NCBI RefSeq assembly: GCF_036898095.1
Contig: NC_090725.1
Span: 204,786,263-204,850,262 of the forward strand
Reading direction: 5' to 3'
Origin: Palaemon carinicauda
Lineage: Eukaryota > Arthropoda > Malacostraca > Decapoda > Palaemonidae
DNA length: 64,000 nucleotides
The translations under genes were made by a program, and so were the position numbers. Numbering within the stretch: position 1 is the stretch's first letter; each line of letters starts with the position of its first letter. The notes under the pieces are model-generated. The model was not told the DNA's origin, did not search any database, and saw only the letters and a list, made by a program, of their open reading frames with translations. Below are positions 10,443 through 21,654 of the stretch, in pieces.

Positions 10443-13248
10443 CCCTGGATAGGTACGGTCCTCGGACACCCCTTTAAGGGTATACTCGGACGCGAACGAC
10501 CCCGACGCCAAAAAAAATTCTTGAAAAATCAGTTTTTGCAGTAACCTCCTTTTTTCTTTTGCCAAAAAAAACTTCAATGAATGCTTAAAACAACTGTAAA
10601 GATAAATACTACTCATCTGCAGAAAAACTATTTATTATAAATATTTTAAAAAATTAAGTAGAAAAAAAAAAGACCTGACATAAAAATTCATAAAAAAAAA
10701 GTTTATACATATATACACAAATCCTTTTAGGAATTGATTCTTGAATGTTTAGGACACATCTTGATGTATTTTGGATGAAGTCAGACCCATGGAGGTGAAG
10801 ATCTGAAATGAGAAAAAAAGGGTAACTTTTTTTGGCCAAAAAAAATTGTCCAAATTTCATGAATTTTTTTGGGTACCCAAATGAAATAGGAAGTGGCTAA
10901 TATTTTAGGGAATAAACATATGTTATCCTAAAATAGAAATATGTAAAAAAATCTTCATTATTTTGTAAATTACATTTATATCGGGCCATATCTAAAGGTA
11001 ATTTTTTGAGTACTTGGAAATTTCGTAAAAAAATACATATATTTAATATATAATATGATATTTATGCAGGTAAAAATATACCAAAATATCACAAATTCTA
11101 TAGGGAACAAGAATATATATAGATAGGGCAGCTTACGCTTTGGATATGTCCACAAAATGGCCGCCAACCACACTGACTCAGACTCCCTAATCTGCCACTT
11201 GAAATGTAGGAAGGGTATGTCAATTTCAAGGTGTTATTTACTAATCTAATTATTATTGGATATGCATAAAAATTGTATGGTGGGTTGCTGGATAACTGTC
11301 GATTATTTTACGACTATAAAATTAAAATTCTGACCCAAAAAATGTTTTTTGAAGGGAAATAAAATCGAAAAAAAAAAATGTAAAACAATATTTTAGCTAA
11401 AAAAATTTGATGATATTCAATCAAAAAAAAAGTAAACAAAATTTTCCGACAAATAAACATCTAGAGGAATCATTACTCTGTGATAGTTCCTTAGTACGTA
11501 GTAATTTTGAAAGAATTGGGAAAAAACGAAAAAATGGCAATCACCGGAAAATCGAACACATACCTATATATACGCCATATCTGGCTAAAAAAAAAGATAG
11601 GCATGGGTAGCCAGATCATCTAGAAACACTTTCCAACACTATAAAAATATAAGTTTTGCGACACTACTTGCCAATTCCTTACGGTAACATGACTAAGCAA
11701 AAAAATGCAAAACAAATAAAAAGGGGCACTTGTGGAAAAATGGCCATTCTAATATACGGCATTTCAGAAAAAAAAATTTCAGCCACGTGCTAGGCAAACC
11801 ATCAAGGCATATTTTCCGACAAATAAACATATAAATGAAATATTACTCTGTGATAGTTCCTTAGTACGTAGTAATTTTGAAAGAAATGGGAAAGAACGAA
11901 AAAATGGCAATCACAGGAAAATCGAACACATACTTATATATACGCCATATCTGGCTAAAAAAAAAATAGGCATGGGTAGCCAGATCATCTAGAAACACTT
12001 TCCAACACTATAAAAATATAAGTTTTGCGACACTACTTGCCAATTCCTTACGGTAACATGACTAAGCAAAAAAATGCAAAACAAATAAAAAGGGGCACTC
12101 GCGGAAAAATGCCCAACATTCTAATATACGGCATCTCAGATAAAAAAAAAAGACATGCACGTGTTAGCCCAACCATCAAGGCACACTTTCTAACACATAA
12201 ACATGAAAAAAAAATCAATAATATACGGCAATTCCTTACTACGTAGTAAATTTTTACAAATATTGAAAAAAAAAACAGAAATTGGCAACCGTAGTTAAAT
12301 ACCCAATATACCAATAACTACGTCGTATCTGACAAAAACAAAATCACGCATGGGTAGCCAGATCATCTAGACACACTTTCCAACATTAAAAAAGCAAAAG
12401 TTTTACGACACTATTTCGCAATATCTTACGGAAAAATGACTTGGCAAAAAAATTAAAAAAAATTAAAAAGGGACACTCGCGGTAAAATGCCCGACATTCT
12501 AATATACGACATCTCAGATAAAAAAAAAGACATGCACGTGTTAGCCCAACCATCAAGGCACACTTTCTAACACTTAAACATGAAAAAAAAATGAATAATA
12601 TACGGCAATTCCTTACTACGTAGTAATTTTTACAAATATTGAAAAAAAAACAGAAATTGGTAACCGCAGTTAAATACCCAATATACCAATAACTACGTCG
12701 TATCTGACAAAAACAAAGTCATGCATGGGTAGCCAGATCATCTAGACACACTTTCCAACACTAAACAAGCAAAAGTTTTATGACACTATTTGGCAATATC
12801 TTACGGAAAAATGACTTGGCAAAAAAATGAAAAAAAATGAAAAAGGGGCACTCGCGGTAAAATGGTCCTCATGGTGATGAACGACATTTTAACTAAAAAA
12901 AAAAACATGCACATGGTAGCCAAACAATCCACCAAGACTTTCCACAACTGATAACCTATACAAGTTGCACCATTCTACGACAATTTCATAATACGTAATA
13001 ACTTTGATAATTATGCAAACTACCTCAGAAGGGTAAACTCGGACGCGAACGACCCCGACGCGTCTCAGAAATCGGGGAAGGAGTACAGCTACAGCAATGC
13101 ACATCTGGACACTACTAGAGCGTGTAGGGGAGACACCTCCTGCAGGTCGATCACCCACAAATTCAGTCACGGGTGAGTCACGTGAGAAAAACCTGGTTTT
13201 TTTTTTACGCTCGGGGTCGCAAACGACCCACCGTACCTATCCAGGGTT
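10443..13248. mobile_element. Non-autonomous piggyBac-like element
   Basis: Ends CCCTGGATAGGTACGGT (10443) and ACCGTACCTATCCAGGG (to 13248) form terminal inverted repeats, flanked on each side by TTAA (10439-10442, 13249-13252). This is the signature of piggyBac transposons. No transposase is present. A second pair of matching blocks (actcggacgcgaacgacccc near 10486 and 13036) lies just inside the ends in direct orientation. The interior is filled with about 372-bp tandem units. It is the innermost insertion of the nest. Confidence 0.85.
11441..12900. repeat. Satellite-like tandem array, ~372-bp unit
   Basis: Four units with period about 370-378 bp. The marker gggtagccagatcatctaga recurs near 11604, 11974, 12351 and 12727, and the marker attttccgacaaataaacat at 11441 and 11811. 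AT-rich, with repeated palindrome-like ttagtacgtagtaa. No coding potential. Degenerate flanking units extend a little further on both sides. Confidence 0.85.
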
Positions 13249-13528
13249 AAATAGTTAATTGCACATTAAGAAAGCGTGTACTTTTGTTTTTAAATTTCGG
13301 GTGTGTTTTAAAAATCGAGTATTGTTGACTTCTTTTTGTTTTACTTTTGGCTGTGATTAGATCAGCTGACGTCTAGCTGCCGCTCTTAAGAGTGTACGAA
13401 TACACTAACAAAGTATCGCTTATACCATTTCTTAACTTATTCAAACCATCTACAGTATACAGTTGATATTACATAAGCACCAATGTGTTATAACCTATCA
13501 ATTTTTTTTGTTTATTACATTTAAAACA

Positions 13529-13539
13529 ACACACACACA

Positions 13540-13601
<62 letters not shown>
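13529..13601 (+). repeat. (AC)n-(CT)n microsatellite
   Basis: Short AC run followed by about 60 bases of CT repeat in the right arm of Tigger-1; its counterpart in Tigger-2 is the CT tract at 24302-24368. Confidence 0.9.
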
Positions 13602-13604
<3 letters not shown>

Positions 13605-13871
13605 GGCTACTTTCAACTACCTCCCATTCCTTACCTCTCTCTATCTCTCTAACAAATGATATCTTTGTTGCTCCTCAAAGTTTCATTTATATTGAAAATC
13701 AATCATGATTCAATTTTCCTTACTTTCTCCAATCTCGCACCATCGGGCACATCGCGGTATTTTCAAAATTTCCGGAAAATCCGCGATATATATATATACA
13801 TGCGTTATGAAAAAAATCCGCGAAGTGGTGAATCCGCGATGGTCGAATCGCGAAGTAGCGAGGGCTCACTG

Positions 13872-15099
13872 TATCCCTGTTTTCCATCTTCCGAGATGAC
13901 GTCATGCTTCCTTCCTTGCTGCTCGCTTGCGTCCCTCTCTCGCCATATTAATTTTGCATGCCTAGCCTTTTACGTGATTACGCTTTTATTCATTATTTAT
14001 TATTAAGTATATATAGCAGTTACATATTGATTATTATTGTCACACTCTGTTATGATCATATTTTTGGGATTTTACCATGTTTGTGTTGAGGGGATCTCCA
14101 GTTGGTAGCCCTGTCTACCACCACCTGTTCACGTGATTCCCCTGTACCCCTCCACCCCTCCCAGAGCGCATCTCTCCTCTTGTTCGATGGTTGTTGGTTA
14201 TGACAATACGGGCCAAGTATGCTTGTTCCTCAGTCTTCCCTCAACATTCCGACATATTGAGGATCGAGATTATCTCACGGGGTACTATATAGTCTCATTC
14301 AATCCCGGGCGGTTCTCGTCTCCCCCCTCCCGTCGTCTCGATTGGCCATCAGTCGGGGGAGGGGGAGGGCCGGGACCGCCGGGGACTATATCACGTGCCC
14401 TATCCATGTGATTGGGCAGTATACCTAATGCCTTCTCGGTATGGCTTTTGATTTTAGCTTAAATGGAATTAAGAATGAGACCTTATCTATATTTTAGGAG
14501 TGTCCCCATCATACGGTACCTCCTGCCATTATCGTTCGTAGTAAGACCTATTATTAACCTACAATTATAGCATTCATTTTACACGAATCATTACCTTCGT
14601 CCCGGTACGTCCGGTAGTCTCGTTGGTGGATCCCCTGGCTCCTTCAACATTCTCCCACCGTTGCCCTCCCGTCATCAGACATTGTGGCCTGCGGGCTTAC
14701 AATTCTGCCGGATCTGATGACACTGACAGAGATTATGATTCCTACTCTCCCTACGGGAGCCCTGTACTCTCACGGACGTTAATGTATAAGATCTTAATAA
14801 TCGGAGTTCTTTATTATATGTATTTTAAGGTGTAACTTTAAGTTTACTCTAAGTTTACTTTAAGTTTACTTTAGGTATTTCTTTTCCCGGTCCCTGGGAC
14901 TGTTCTTTAATTCTATTCAATCCCTTATTTATACATCCTTTTCTCATCCCTGGCTCTTCCGGGTTCCTCTTGGAATAGTCTAAGGTTCTCTGCATGTTTA
15001 ATCTAAGACTATGCATTTTGCTTTAATTTCAAGGTCCGGACCCTCCGGGGTCCCTTCTAGAGATCTTAATTAGGTGTTCATAGACTATTCCTTTTACAG
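13872..15099 (+). other. DIRS-1 leader / presumed first intron, 3' part
   Basis: No coding sequence recognised. It resembles the leader of DIRS-2 (35393-36680), sharing phrases such as gttggtagccctg. It ends in a pyrimidine stretch and AG (15098-15099) directly before the ORF1 finger exon, so it probably functions as intron or 5' untranslated sequence. The 8769-9234 stretch before Tigger-1 belongs to the same leader. Confidence 0.5.
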
Positions 15100-17338
15100 G
15101 TGGTCCGCTGTCAGATGACAGCCTGCGCGGCCGTCCTTCAACAGCCCTGCGGACATGAGGTCTGTAGATCTCACGCCAACTGCGGGGTCCAAATGGATGA
15201 CCTTATAGTTTGGCACCCTGACAACTGCCTTGTCTGTTACGACCTTGTCACCACCCTCTCTTCGGAATCAGTGAGTCCTCTATAGGTCGTTTTTCTACTT
15301 GCATTCATCTTGCTTTATATAATGAACCTTTGGTTCTCATTTCTCTCGAGCTCCGTCTCCCGGGTTTGCTAACCATATCCCTGCTCCTTCAGAGTTCTCA
15401 AGCAGGTAAGACCACAGTAAGAGCCACCTTGAAAGTTTGGGTAGGCAGCTTCGCCCGTAACGTCAAGGCCAAGAAGCCTTACGTTCTTTCTGAAGAATAC
15501 TGCAACCTGATTTATCCAACGCGAAATCTTCTGCAGCAGTGCCTAAAGAAGTGGCATCCCCTATTATTGCCGACATTACAGCAACCCTTGGCCTTGCTCT
15601 TGATCAGGATACTGACCCTGGTGACGACCCCGACCCCATTGAGGACAATGTTGCAGCTCTAAATTTGGACTTGAAACCTATGGTTCTGGACGAACCGGAG
15701 CCAGGTAAGGAGGTAGGTGAGGCAGGTGGGTCCGGCGCTAAGACCCCTCTTCCTAGCCCTTCTTTTTCTTCGCCATCTAATACTTCTTCCTTTCTAGGTT
15801 TTGATGCTAACCGTGAATCTATCCCAAGATCACACCCGGTTCCTCCCAAGGTTAAGTCTCAGAAGAGACCCTTAGTTAGGACTCGCAAGAATCCTAAACT
15901 ACCCAAAACAACCAAGTCAAAAAAGGCTTCCATCCCCGGAGCCCCAAGTGGCTCAGCTAGCACATCCTCTACTTCTCAGGACCCGGGAGTGCAGCCAACT
16001 TCCTCAGTTGCCCCGGCAAACTTCGACCCGGTGGCTCTCACTAATATGATGACTCAGATTAGCACGATGCTATCTGCCGTTACCAACAGACTGGACACTT
16101 TAGAAGGAGGACTGCCTCAACAACAGCAGTTCCTCATCCCGGACGCCTCAAAACTCCCGCCTTTCACTAAAAATAACCCGTGGAAAATGGCGCTCCACTC
16201 CCCTTTCACTGACGGGATGTTGACTATTGAAGGCTTCGGAACCCGGCCCATCGAAGACTTTGAGTTCTTCCCTCCCGGCCTTCAATTCCCCTTCCCCGGC
16301 TTCGCCCGGCTGACAGAAGAAGCTCTTGTCCGGCTAGATAAGGTCCCTAAGGAGACCGTTATCTTCCCAAAAGAACAGGCTCAGTCTGTTTGGGTTAGAA
16401 CCCTGAACGAGTGGGGTTGCACGAACACCATGCTAACTCCCCACAAGAGCACTTACACTATGTTTCTTGTGGACGAGCAAACCCCTACTCCTTGCGTCAC
16501 CAAAATGGTGGACTTACCTCTTCAGGCAGTGGCCGAAGACAAACCTTTGCCCCAGCTTCGGGAGACAGACCCTACATCTCTTCTGCTCCCATCAGATAAC
16601 GAATGTTGGCTTAACATCCAGTCAACCTTTACCTCTGGCAAATTATCCGCTGATTGTGCGTCAACGCAATTTAGCGAACGTCTTCCAAGACTTCCCGAAA
16701 CCTTAATTCGACTCGAGTTCGAGTCCCGGTCTAGATTTGGCAGGAGCCTAAACATCTCGACGATGTCAGAGATGCTTTCCCTCAACTTTGAAGAGGAACA
16801 CGTCTTTAAGGTCTTGACAAAGGCCACCTTACAATCCTTGTTATCGGATTGCTATGACTTCTTGGTAGCCAAAAGACGTTGCCGTAGGCATGTTTTGTCA
16901 GAGACTACTATCCGCCATGAGCCGAATAAGCTCATTAAAGCCTCCGCTTGGGGTCCGGACCTGTTCCCGGAGGACATGGTCAATTCGGTGTTGAGCGAAG
17001 CTGCGAGGGTTAACCAGAGCCTCAAGGTCCGTTGCGGTCTCACTCCCAAACGGAAATTCGAACAGTCGAACGTTCAATCCCGGGGCAGGAAAAGGTTACG
17101 TCCTTATAGTTCTGCACAGTTCCGCCAGCAGAATAGCAGTTCTCCCCAGTTCCGCCAACCTTTCCAGGTAGTCCAGCCGATCCCGGTTGCTAAGACTATC
17201 CAACCCTCCACCTCCAAACCTCAGCCCCAAGAGGAATATGTTTTCGTCCCTCAAAGCCAGATGGCTTCAAGTACGTTCACCTCACCGGCTTACAACCTTA
17301 CCTATGAGTTCCGGGGTGCCTCTCAAGGATACCAGTGA
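15100..17338 (+). pseudogene. DIRS-1 ORF1 (Gag-like), nearly intact, with one short intron
   Basis: The first exon segment (15100-15270) encodes a Cys/His-rich finger: Cys, Cys, then PCGHEVCRSHANC, then a Trp and CLVC. A 122-base intron follows (15271-15392). The next segment (from 15393) reads ATLKVWVGSFARNVK. A single missing base near 15519 shifts the frame to a 599-codon stretch that runs to TGA at 17336-17338. The long part has an Asp/Pro/Ser-rich linker, a coiled region (LTNMMTQISTMLSAVTNRLD, about 16040-16100), a folded capsid-like half, a conserved block near 16855-16950 (RHVLSETTIRHEPNKLIKA) and a basic Gln-rich tail. The finger and the conserved block recur in DIRS-3 and DIRS-5. The role is presumed structural and nucleic-acid-binding. 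The product overlaps the RT frame by about 150 bases. Only the one-base lesion makes it a pseudogene. Confidence 0.75.
15271..15392 (+). other. Predicted 122-bp spliceosomal intron in DIRS-1 ORF1
   Basis: Donor GTGAGT at 15271, acceptor ttcag ending at 15392. Removing it joins two open frames in phase 0 and bypasses the TAG at 15283-15285. The join places the Cys/His finger upstream of the KVWVGSF block, the same order seen on DIRS-3 (minus strand, 31237 downwards). Confidence 0.6.
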
Positions 17339-19282
17339 GGCGGGAGCCTTGGATCAAGAGGTTCCTTTCAGAACAGAGGCAAGGGGAGATATTTCTCCCG
17401 TGGAAAGGGATCACGCGGAGGCCGTGGTGGAAAATCCTCCAACTACTGAGAATCGTCAGGTAGGAGGGAGACTTTATGCGTTCAGGAGTCGCTGGAGGTT
17501 CAGTCCTTGGGCCTTCAGCATAATTTCCAAGGGCCTGGGGTGGAGTTGGATAAAAGGGCCTCCTCCACCGACCAAATTCCATCAACTCCCGACACCGGAT
17601 CTGACTCTGTTTACCCAAGATCTATTGCAGAAGAACGCAATCAAAGAAACAAAGCATCTGAAGTTTCAAGGTCGCTTATTCAGTGTCCCGAAGAAAGACT
17701 CAGACAACCGAAAAGTCATCCTAGATCTTTCCCGGCTAAACTTGTTCATTCAATGCGACAAGTTTCACATGCTTACCGTCTCGCAGGTACGGACCTTACT
17801 TCCCCATGGGGCCGTCACCACCTCCATCGATCTAACCGATGCTTACTATCACGTTCCAATAGCGAGACATTTCCGCCCATTCCTAGGATTCAGACTAGGC
17901 AACAAGGCTTACACGTTCAAAGTGATGCCTTTCGGGCTCAACATCGCGCCCAGAATTTTCACGAAACTGGCGGAATCAGTCATTCAAGAACTTCGAACCC
18001 AAGGGGTCCAAGTCGTCGCATATCTGGACGACTGGCTAATCTGGTCAGACAACGTCAAGGATTGTTTCAGAGCGACAAACAAAGTGATTCAGTATCTTCA
18101 GTCTCTGGGATTCCAAATCAATTTCAAAAAGTCCCGCCTAACTCCGGAAACCAAGTTTCAGTGGCTGGGATTACAGTGGGACCTACGCTCTCACACCCTA
18201 GTCTTCCCAGATCCAAGAGAATAGAGATTGCAAAGAATACCAAATGCTTTCTCAGGGAAAAAGATAACATCCAGAAGGAATCAAGAAAAGATCCTAGGAT
18301 CCCTACAATTCGCTTCAGTGACAGACCTTCTACTGAAAGCGAAACTGAAGGACATAAACCGGGTTTGGCGCTCCAGAGCGAACAACAAATTTCGAGACAA
18401 GAAGACCCGTCTTCCTCCCATTCTTCGGAAGAGGCTTCTCCCATGGACAACCACCAAGAGCCTATCAAAATCAGTTCCGTTACAGTACCCTCCTCCAAAG
18501 ATAGTCATCCACACAGATGCCTCCCTATCAGGTTGGGGAGGTTATTCCCAACACAGGAAGGTTCAGGGCCTTTGGTCCACAATGTTCCAACAGTTCCATA
18601 TAAATGTCCTAGAAGCCATGGCGGTCTTACTAACTTTAAAACATCTTTCCCCGGCCAAGAAGCAACACCTGAGACTAGTTCTCGACAACGAAGTCATAGT
18701 CCGTTGCCTAAACAGAGGAGGCTCCAAGTCAAGCACCATCAACCATGTGATGGTAGTGATCTTTTCCCTAGCAGCCTCAAACCAATGGCACCTATCAGCT
18801 GTCCATCTGGCTGGAGTTCGGAACGTTGTGGCAGACGCACTCTCAAGGACGACCCCGTTGGAGTCAGAATGGTCACTAGATCGAAAATTGTTTCGGTGGA
18901 TCCTCTCCCAGGTCCCGGACCTCCAGGTAGATCTCTTCGCGACAGAATCCAACCACAAACTAAAATGTTATGTGGCCCCAACCTGGACCCTCGGGCTTAC
19001 GCCACAGATGCCATGTCTCAGAACTGGAACACCTGGGAAAGGATTTATCTTTTCCCACCGGTGAACCTATTGATGAAGGTGCTGGACAAACTTCGAACCT
19101 TCAAAGGTCAAGTAGCCCGGGTGGCCCCAAATTGGCCCAAGAGCAATTGGTTTCCTCTTTTACTGGAGCCGAGTCTCCGCCCTCGCCAGATTCCCAACCC
19201 GACTTTGACTCAAATAGTACAAACGCGCACTGTGTTCGCTTCCTCAAACATTCAGAACGCCCTAACTTTATGGACTTCATGA
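17187..19282 (+). pseudogene. DIRS-1 RT / RNase H / methyltransferase-like ORF, few lesions
   Basis: Reverse transcriptase: QGRLFSVPKKDSDNRKVILD, SIDLTDAYYHVPIARHFRPF, VMPFGLNIAPRIFTKLAE, catalytic YLDDWLIWS near 18020-18045. RNase H: IVIHTDASLSGWGGY (first Asp), NVLEAM (Glu), LVLDN (Asp), RNVVADALSR at the end. A block from VDLFATESNHKLKCYVAP to YLFPPVNLLMKVLDKLR corresponds to the methyltransferase-like domain of DIRS elements. Lesions: two offsetting indels between about 18216 and 18270, with a TAG at 18222, and a one-base deletion near 18978 that moves the last part into another frame. The ORF overlaps ORF1 at its start and the recombinase at its end, the usual compact DIRS arrangement. 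It would copy element RNA into DNA in the cytoplasm or nucleus. Confidence 0.85.
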
Positions 19283-20256
19283 AGTTTGCGGCCCAAAAAG
19301 GGGCTAACATAGATCCCCAGAATACTTTATTCTTAGAATCAGATAAGAGAGACTCCGCTCTTCGTCAATATGACTCAGCAGTCAAAAAACTAGCAAAGTT
19401 TTTGAAGGATTCTAATGTTATCTTTATGACATTAAACCTAACGGTTACCTTTTTCAGAACCTTGTTTGAGTCAGGTTTGGCAGCTAACACTATTACTACA
19501 ATCAAGTCTGCCTTGAAGAAAATTTTCCTGGTCGGGTTTAATATAGATCTAACAGACTCATTGCTAGCTTCAATTCCAAGAGCCTGTGCCAGACTGAAAC
19601 CATCCATTCGTCCTAGCTCGGTTTCCTGGTTTCTCAATGATGTTCTTAAACTGGCGTCAGAAACCATCAACGACTCATGTGAGTATATACCTCTGTTCAG
19701 AAAAACTCTATTTCTTATGAGTTTAGCATCCGGCGCTAGAATTTCGGAATTAGCTGCCTTGTCAAGAGATCCACGCCACATGGAGTTCCTTCCATCAGGA
19801 GAAGTTCTTCTCTCCCCAGACAAAGTCTTCTTGGCCAAAAATGAAGACCCTCAGAACAGATGGTCCTCCTGGAAAATTATCCCGCTCCCTCAGGATCCTT
19901 CCCTGTGTCCTGTTACCACTCTAATGTCCTTTCTATCGAGGACTTCCTATAAGACCTCAGGGCCCTTGTTTGTTAGAGAGCAGGGAGGGAATATAACTTT
20001 AAAAGGGATCAGGCAACAGATTTTGTATTTTATCAAACAGGCTAATCCTGAGTCTTTCCCTCACGTCCATGACATACGGGCGGTAGCAACCTCAATAAAT
20101 TTTTTCCATCACATGAACTTTGCAGTTCTTACTAAATATACCGGATGGAAATCCCCGTCAGTGTTCAGACGGCACTATCTTAAACATCTAGAGGCCCCTA
20201 AACTCGCTACCGTAGCCGCAGGGAGCGTGGTATCCCCCGAACAAATTAATTCCTAA
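18970..20256 (+). CDS. DIRS-1 tyrosine recombinase (intact)
   Basis: A 428-codon frame ending TAA. Residues 1-90 overlap the preceding ORF in another frame, so the true start is probably inside this stretch, not at 18970. Core-binding region about residues 95-210. Catalytic region: Arg257 in LASGARISEL, Lys290 in FLAKNE, His367-x-x-Arg370 in HVHDIRAVATS, Trp393, and nucleophile Tyr403 in FRRHYL. All expected catalytic residues of a tyrosine recombinase are present. In DIRS elements this enzyme inserts a circular double-stranded DNA copy without target duplication, instead of a DDE integrase. It is the best-preserved retroelement gene in the window and could still make a functional enzyme. Confidence 0.9.
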   Translation: MWPQPGPSGLRHRCHVSELEHLGKDLSFPTGEPIDEGAGQTSNLQRSSSPGGPKLAQEQLVSSFTGAESPPSPDSQPDFDSNSTNAHCVRFLKHSERPNFMDFMKFAAQKGANIDPQNTLFLESDKRDSALRQYDSAVKKLAKFLKDSNVIFMTLNLTVTFFRTLFESGLAANTITTIKSALKKIFLVGFNIDLTDSLLASIPRACARLKPSIRPSSVSWFLNDVLKLASETINDSCEYIPLFRKTLFLMSLASGARISELAALSRDPRHMEFLPSGEVLLSPDKVFLAKNEDPQNRWSSWKIIPLPQDPSLCPVTTLMSFLSRTSYKTSGPLFVREQGGNITLKGIRQQILYFIKQANPESFPHVHDIRAVATSINFFHHMNFAVLTKYTGWKSPSVFRRHYLKHLEAPKLATVAAGSVVSPEQINS

Positions 20257-20683
20257 TTAATTCCTAAATTTACTATGTCTTGCCATCTTCTTCCTCTTAC
20301 CTGCCTCACTTACAGTTCCTACCTGAGTTCAGTTTGTTATGTCACACCCAAGGGTGTCCCCATGTCTTAGGATATTGTTTATCTCTATTACTGATTATCA
20401 TATTTACATTTTGTCCTGCGAACTGTATTCCTTTTATATCCAGTTTTATATAGTATTATCTAAGATGTTCTGTCCTCTGATCATAATTTTGATTATCAAG
20501 TTTATTTTTACATTTTGCCATCCCTTCCTGGGATATTATACCCTGTCAGTTTTTGATGTTATGAGAAGACTATCGTCTACTACTACAACTCTTGATTAAA
20601 CTGCTGTTATGTTATTTTGATTTTAATTCATTCCCTCATATATACTGAAGTTTGGGTTCGTTTCTCTTGTACCATTTCACTGG
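20257..20683 (+). other. DIRS-1 3' untranslated region
   Basis: AT-rich sequence between the recombinase stop and the internal complementary region. It begins with a duplicated ttaattcctaa. No ORF or structured RNA recognised. Confidence 0.5.
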
Positions 20684-20763
20684 CCGGCACAGGTTGAGCC
20701 CAGAAAAGGGATTTTGACGGAGGAAAAATCTATTTCTGGGCGAGAGACCTGTGCCCCCCAGTG
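20684..20763 (+). repeat. DIRS-1 internal complementary region (ICR)
   Basis: The first half (cactggccggcacaggttga...) is the reverse complement of the left tip at 8372-8400. The second half (gggattttgacggaggaaaa...) is the reverse complement of the right tip ending at 25082. The two halves abut, so the ICR reads as the complement of the element's two ends joined. In the accepted DIRS model this templates the missing ends and allows circle formation. Confidence 0.85.
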
Positions 20764-21605
20764 AACCCACCCTAGTTGTCCCTCCCTGATCAGACCCCAA
20801 ACTTGGGGTGCTATGGGGAGTGTTGGGCAAGCGTGGGTAAAGTTACTAGTACTGGTCTGTGCGGCAGGAGTTGTTGAACGGCACCTCACTATTGAGGGAT
20901 TCTGAAGAGGAAATGTCTAAATGCAGTGTACCCTCGTTTATCGCGGTAGATAGGTTCCAGACCCGGCCGCGATAGGTGAAAATCCGTGAAGTAGTGACAT
21001 CATATTTACCTATTTATTTAACATGTATATTCGGACTTTTAAAACCTTCCCTTGTACGTAGTACTGTTAACAAACCACCCTTTAATGTACAGAACACTTA
21101 ATGCATGTACTACAGCACCCTAAACTAAAACAGGCCCAAATATTAAAGGCGATTTTATATCATGCGTTTCCTAAACACCTAAAAAGCACGATAAAAAATG
21201 GCAACCAATGCTTTGTTTACGTTCATCTCTAATCATAATGAAGAAACAAACTCATTTAGTGTACACATATATGTTTAGGTTAGTTTTTGCATCGATTATA
21301 TTGATTATACAGTATGTTGATTTTTTTATTACCAATGTTTTACGTACTCAATTTTTCTTAGGACTTCCAAATGAAATTTTTTCTTGATGACACCGCCTGA
21401 AACGACAGCGTCATAAAGTACTGTACGCTCAGTAAACAACCATGCTCAGAACAAAGAAGGCATTTAACGCGCATGATGAAAGTGATAAATAATGATATTT
21501 ACAGTAAAAGCATTTACAAAATATGTTATTAGTACAAATACAATTTACCGTATCTATATAAAATCATACGGTACATACTGTACATAGCAAAGCAGGAAAA
21601 CAATT

Positions 21606-21608
<3 letters not shown>

Positions 21609-21651
<43 letters not shown>
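21609..21651 (+). repeat. (GA)n microsatellite
   Basis: GA tract in the left arm of Tigger-2, matching 9883-9956 in Tigger-1. Confidence 0.95.

Positions 21652-21654
<3 letters not shown>

Larger units (their letters stand above)
9235..13871. mobile_element. Tigger-1: non-autonomous Tigger/pogo-like element
   Basis: Terminal inverted repeats CAGTGAGCCCTCG...CGAGGGCTCACTG, flanked by TA duplications (9233-9234, 13872-13873). The left about 750 bp and right about 180 bp match the ends of Tigger-2 (20924-24877), including a long GA tract, but no transposase is present. It probably moved using the Tigger-2-type enzyme. It sits in the DIRS-1 leader and itself contains a piggyBac-like element. About 1.8 kb is its own sequence. 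Confidence 0.85.

Noticed and set aside
11441..12900. Possible CRISPR-like array
   Set aside because: Units are about 372 bp and homologous along their whole length, with no unique spacers; this is a eukaryotic satellite-like array in a transposon.
17507..18977. Long open frame (591 codons with its extension) over the RT region
   Set aside because: Up to about 18977 it is a shadow of the RT-RNase H frame: it has no RT motifs, while the overlapping frame has all of them. Only its last part (18978-19282) carries the expected methyltransferase-like sequence, because of a one-base deletion.
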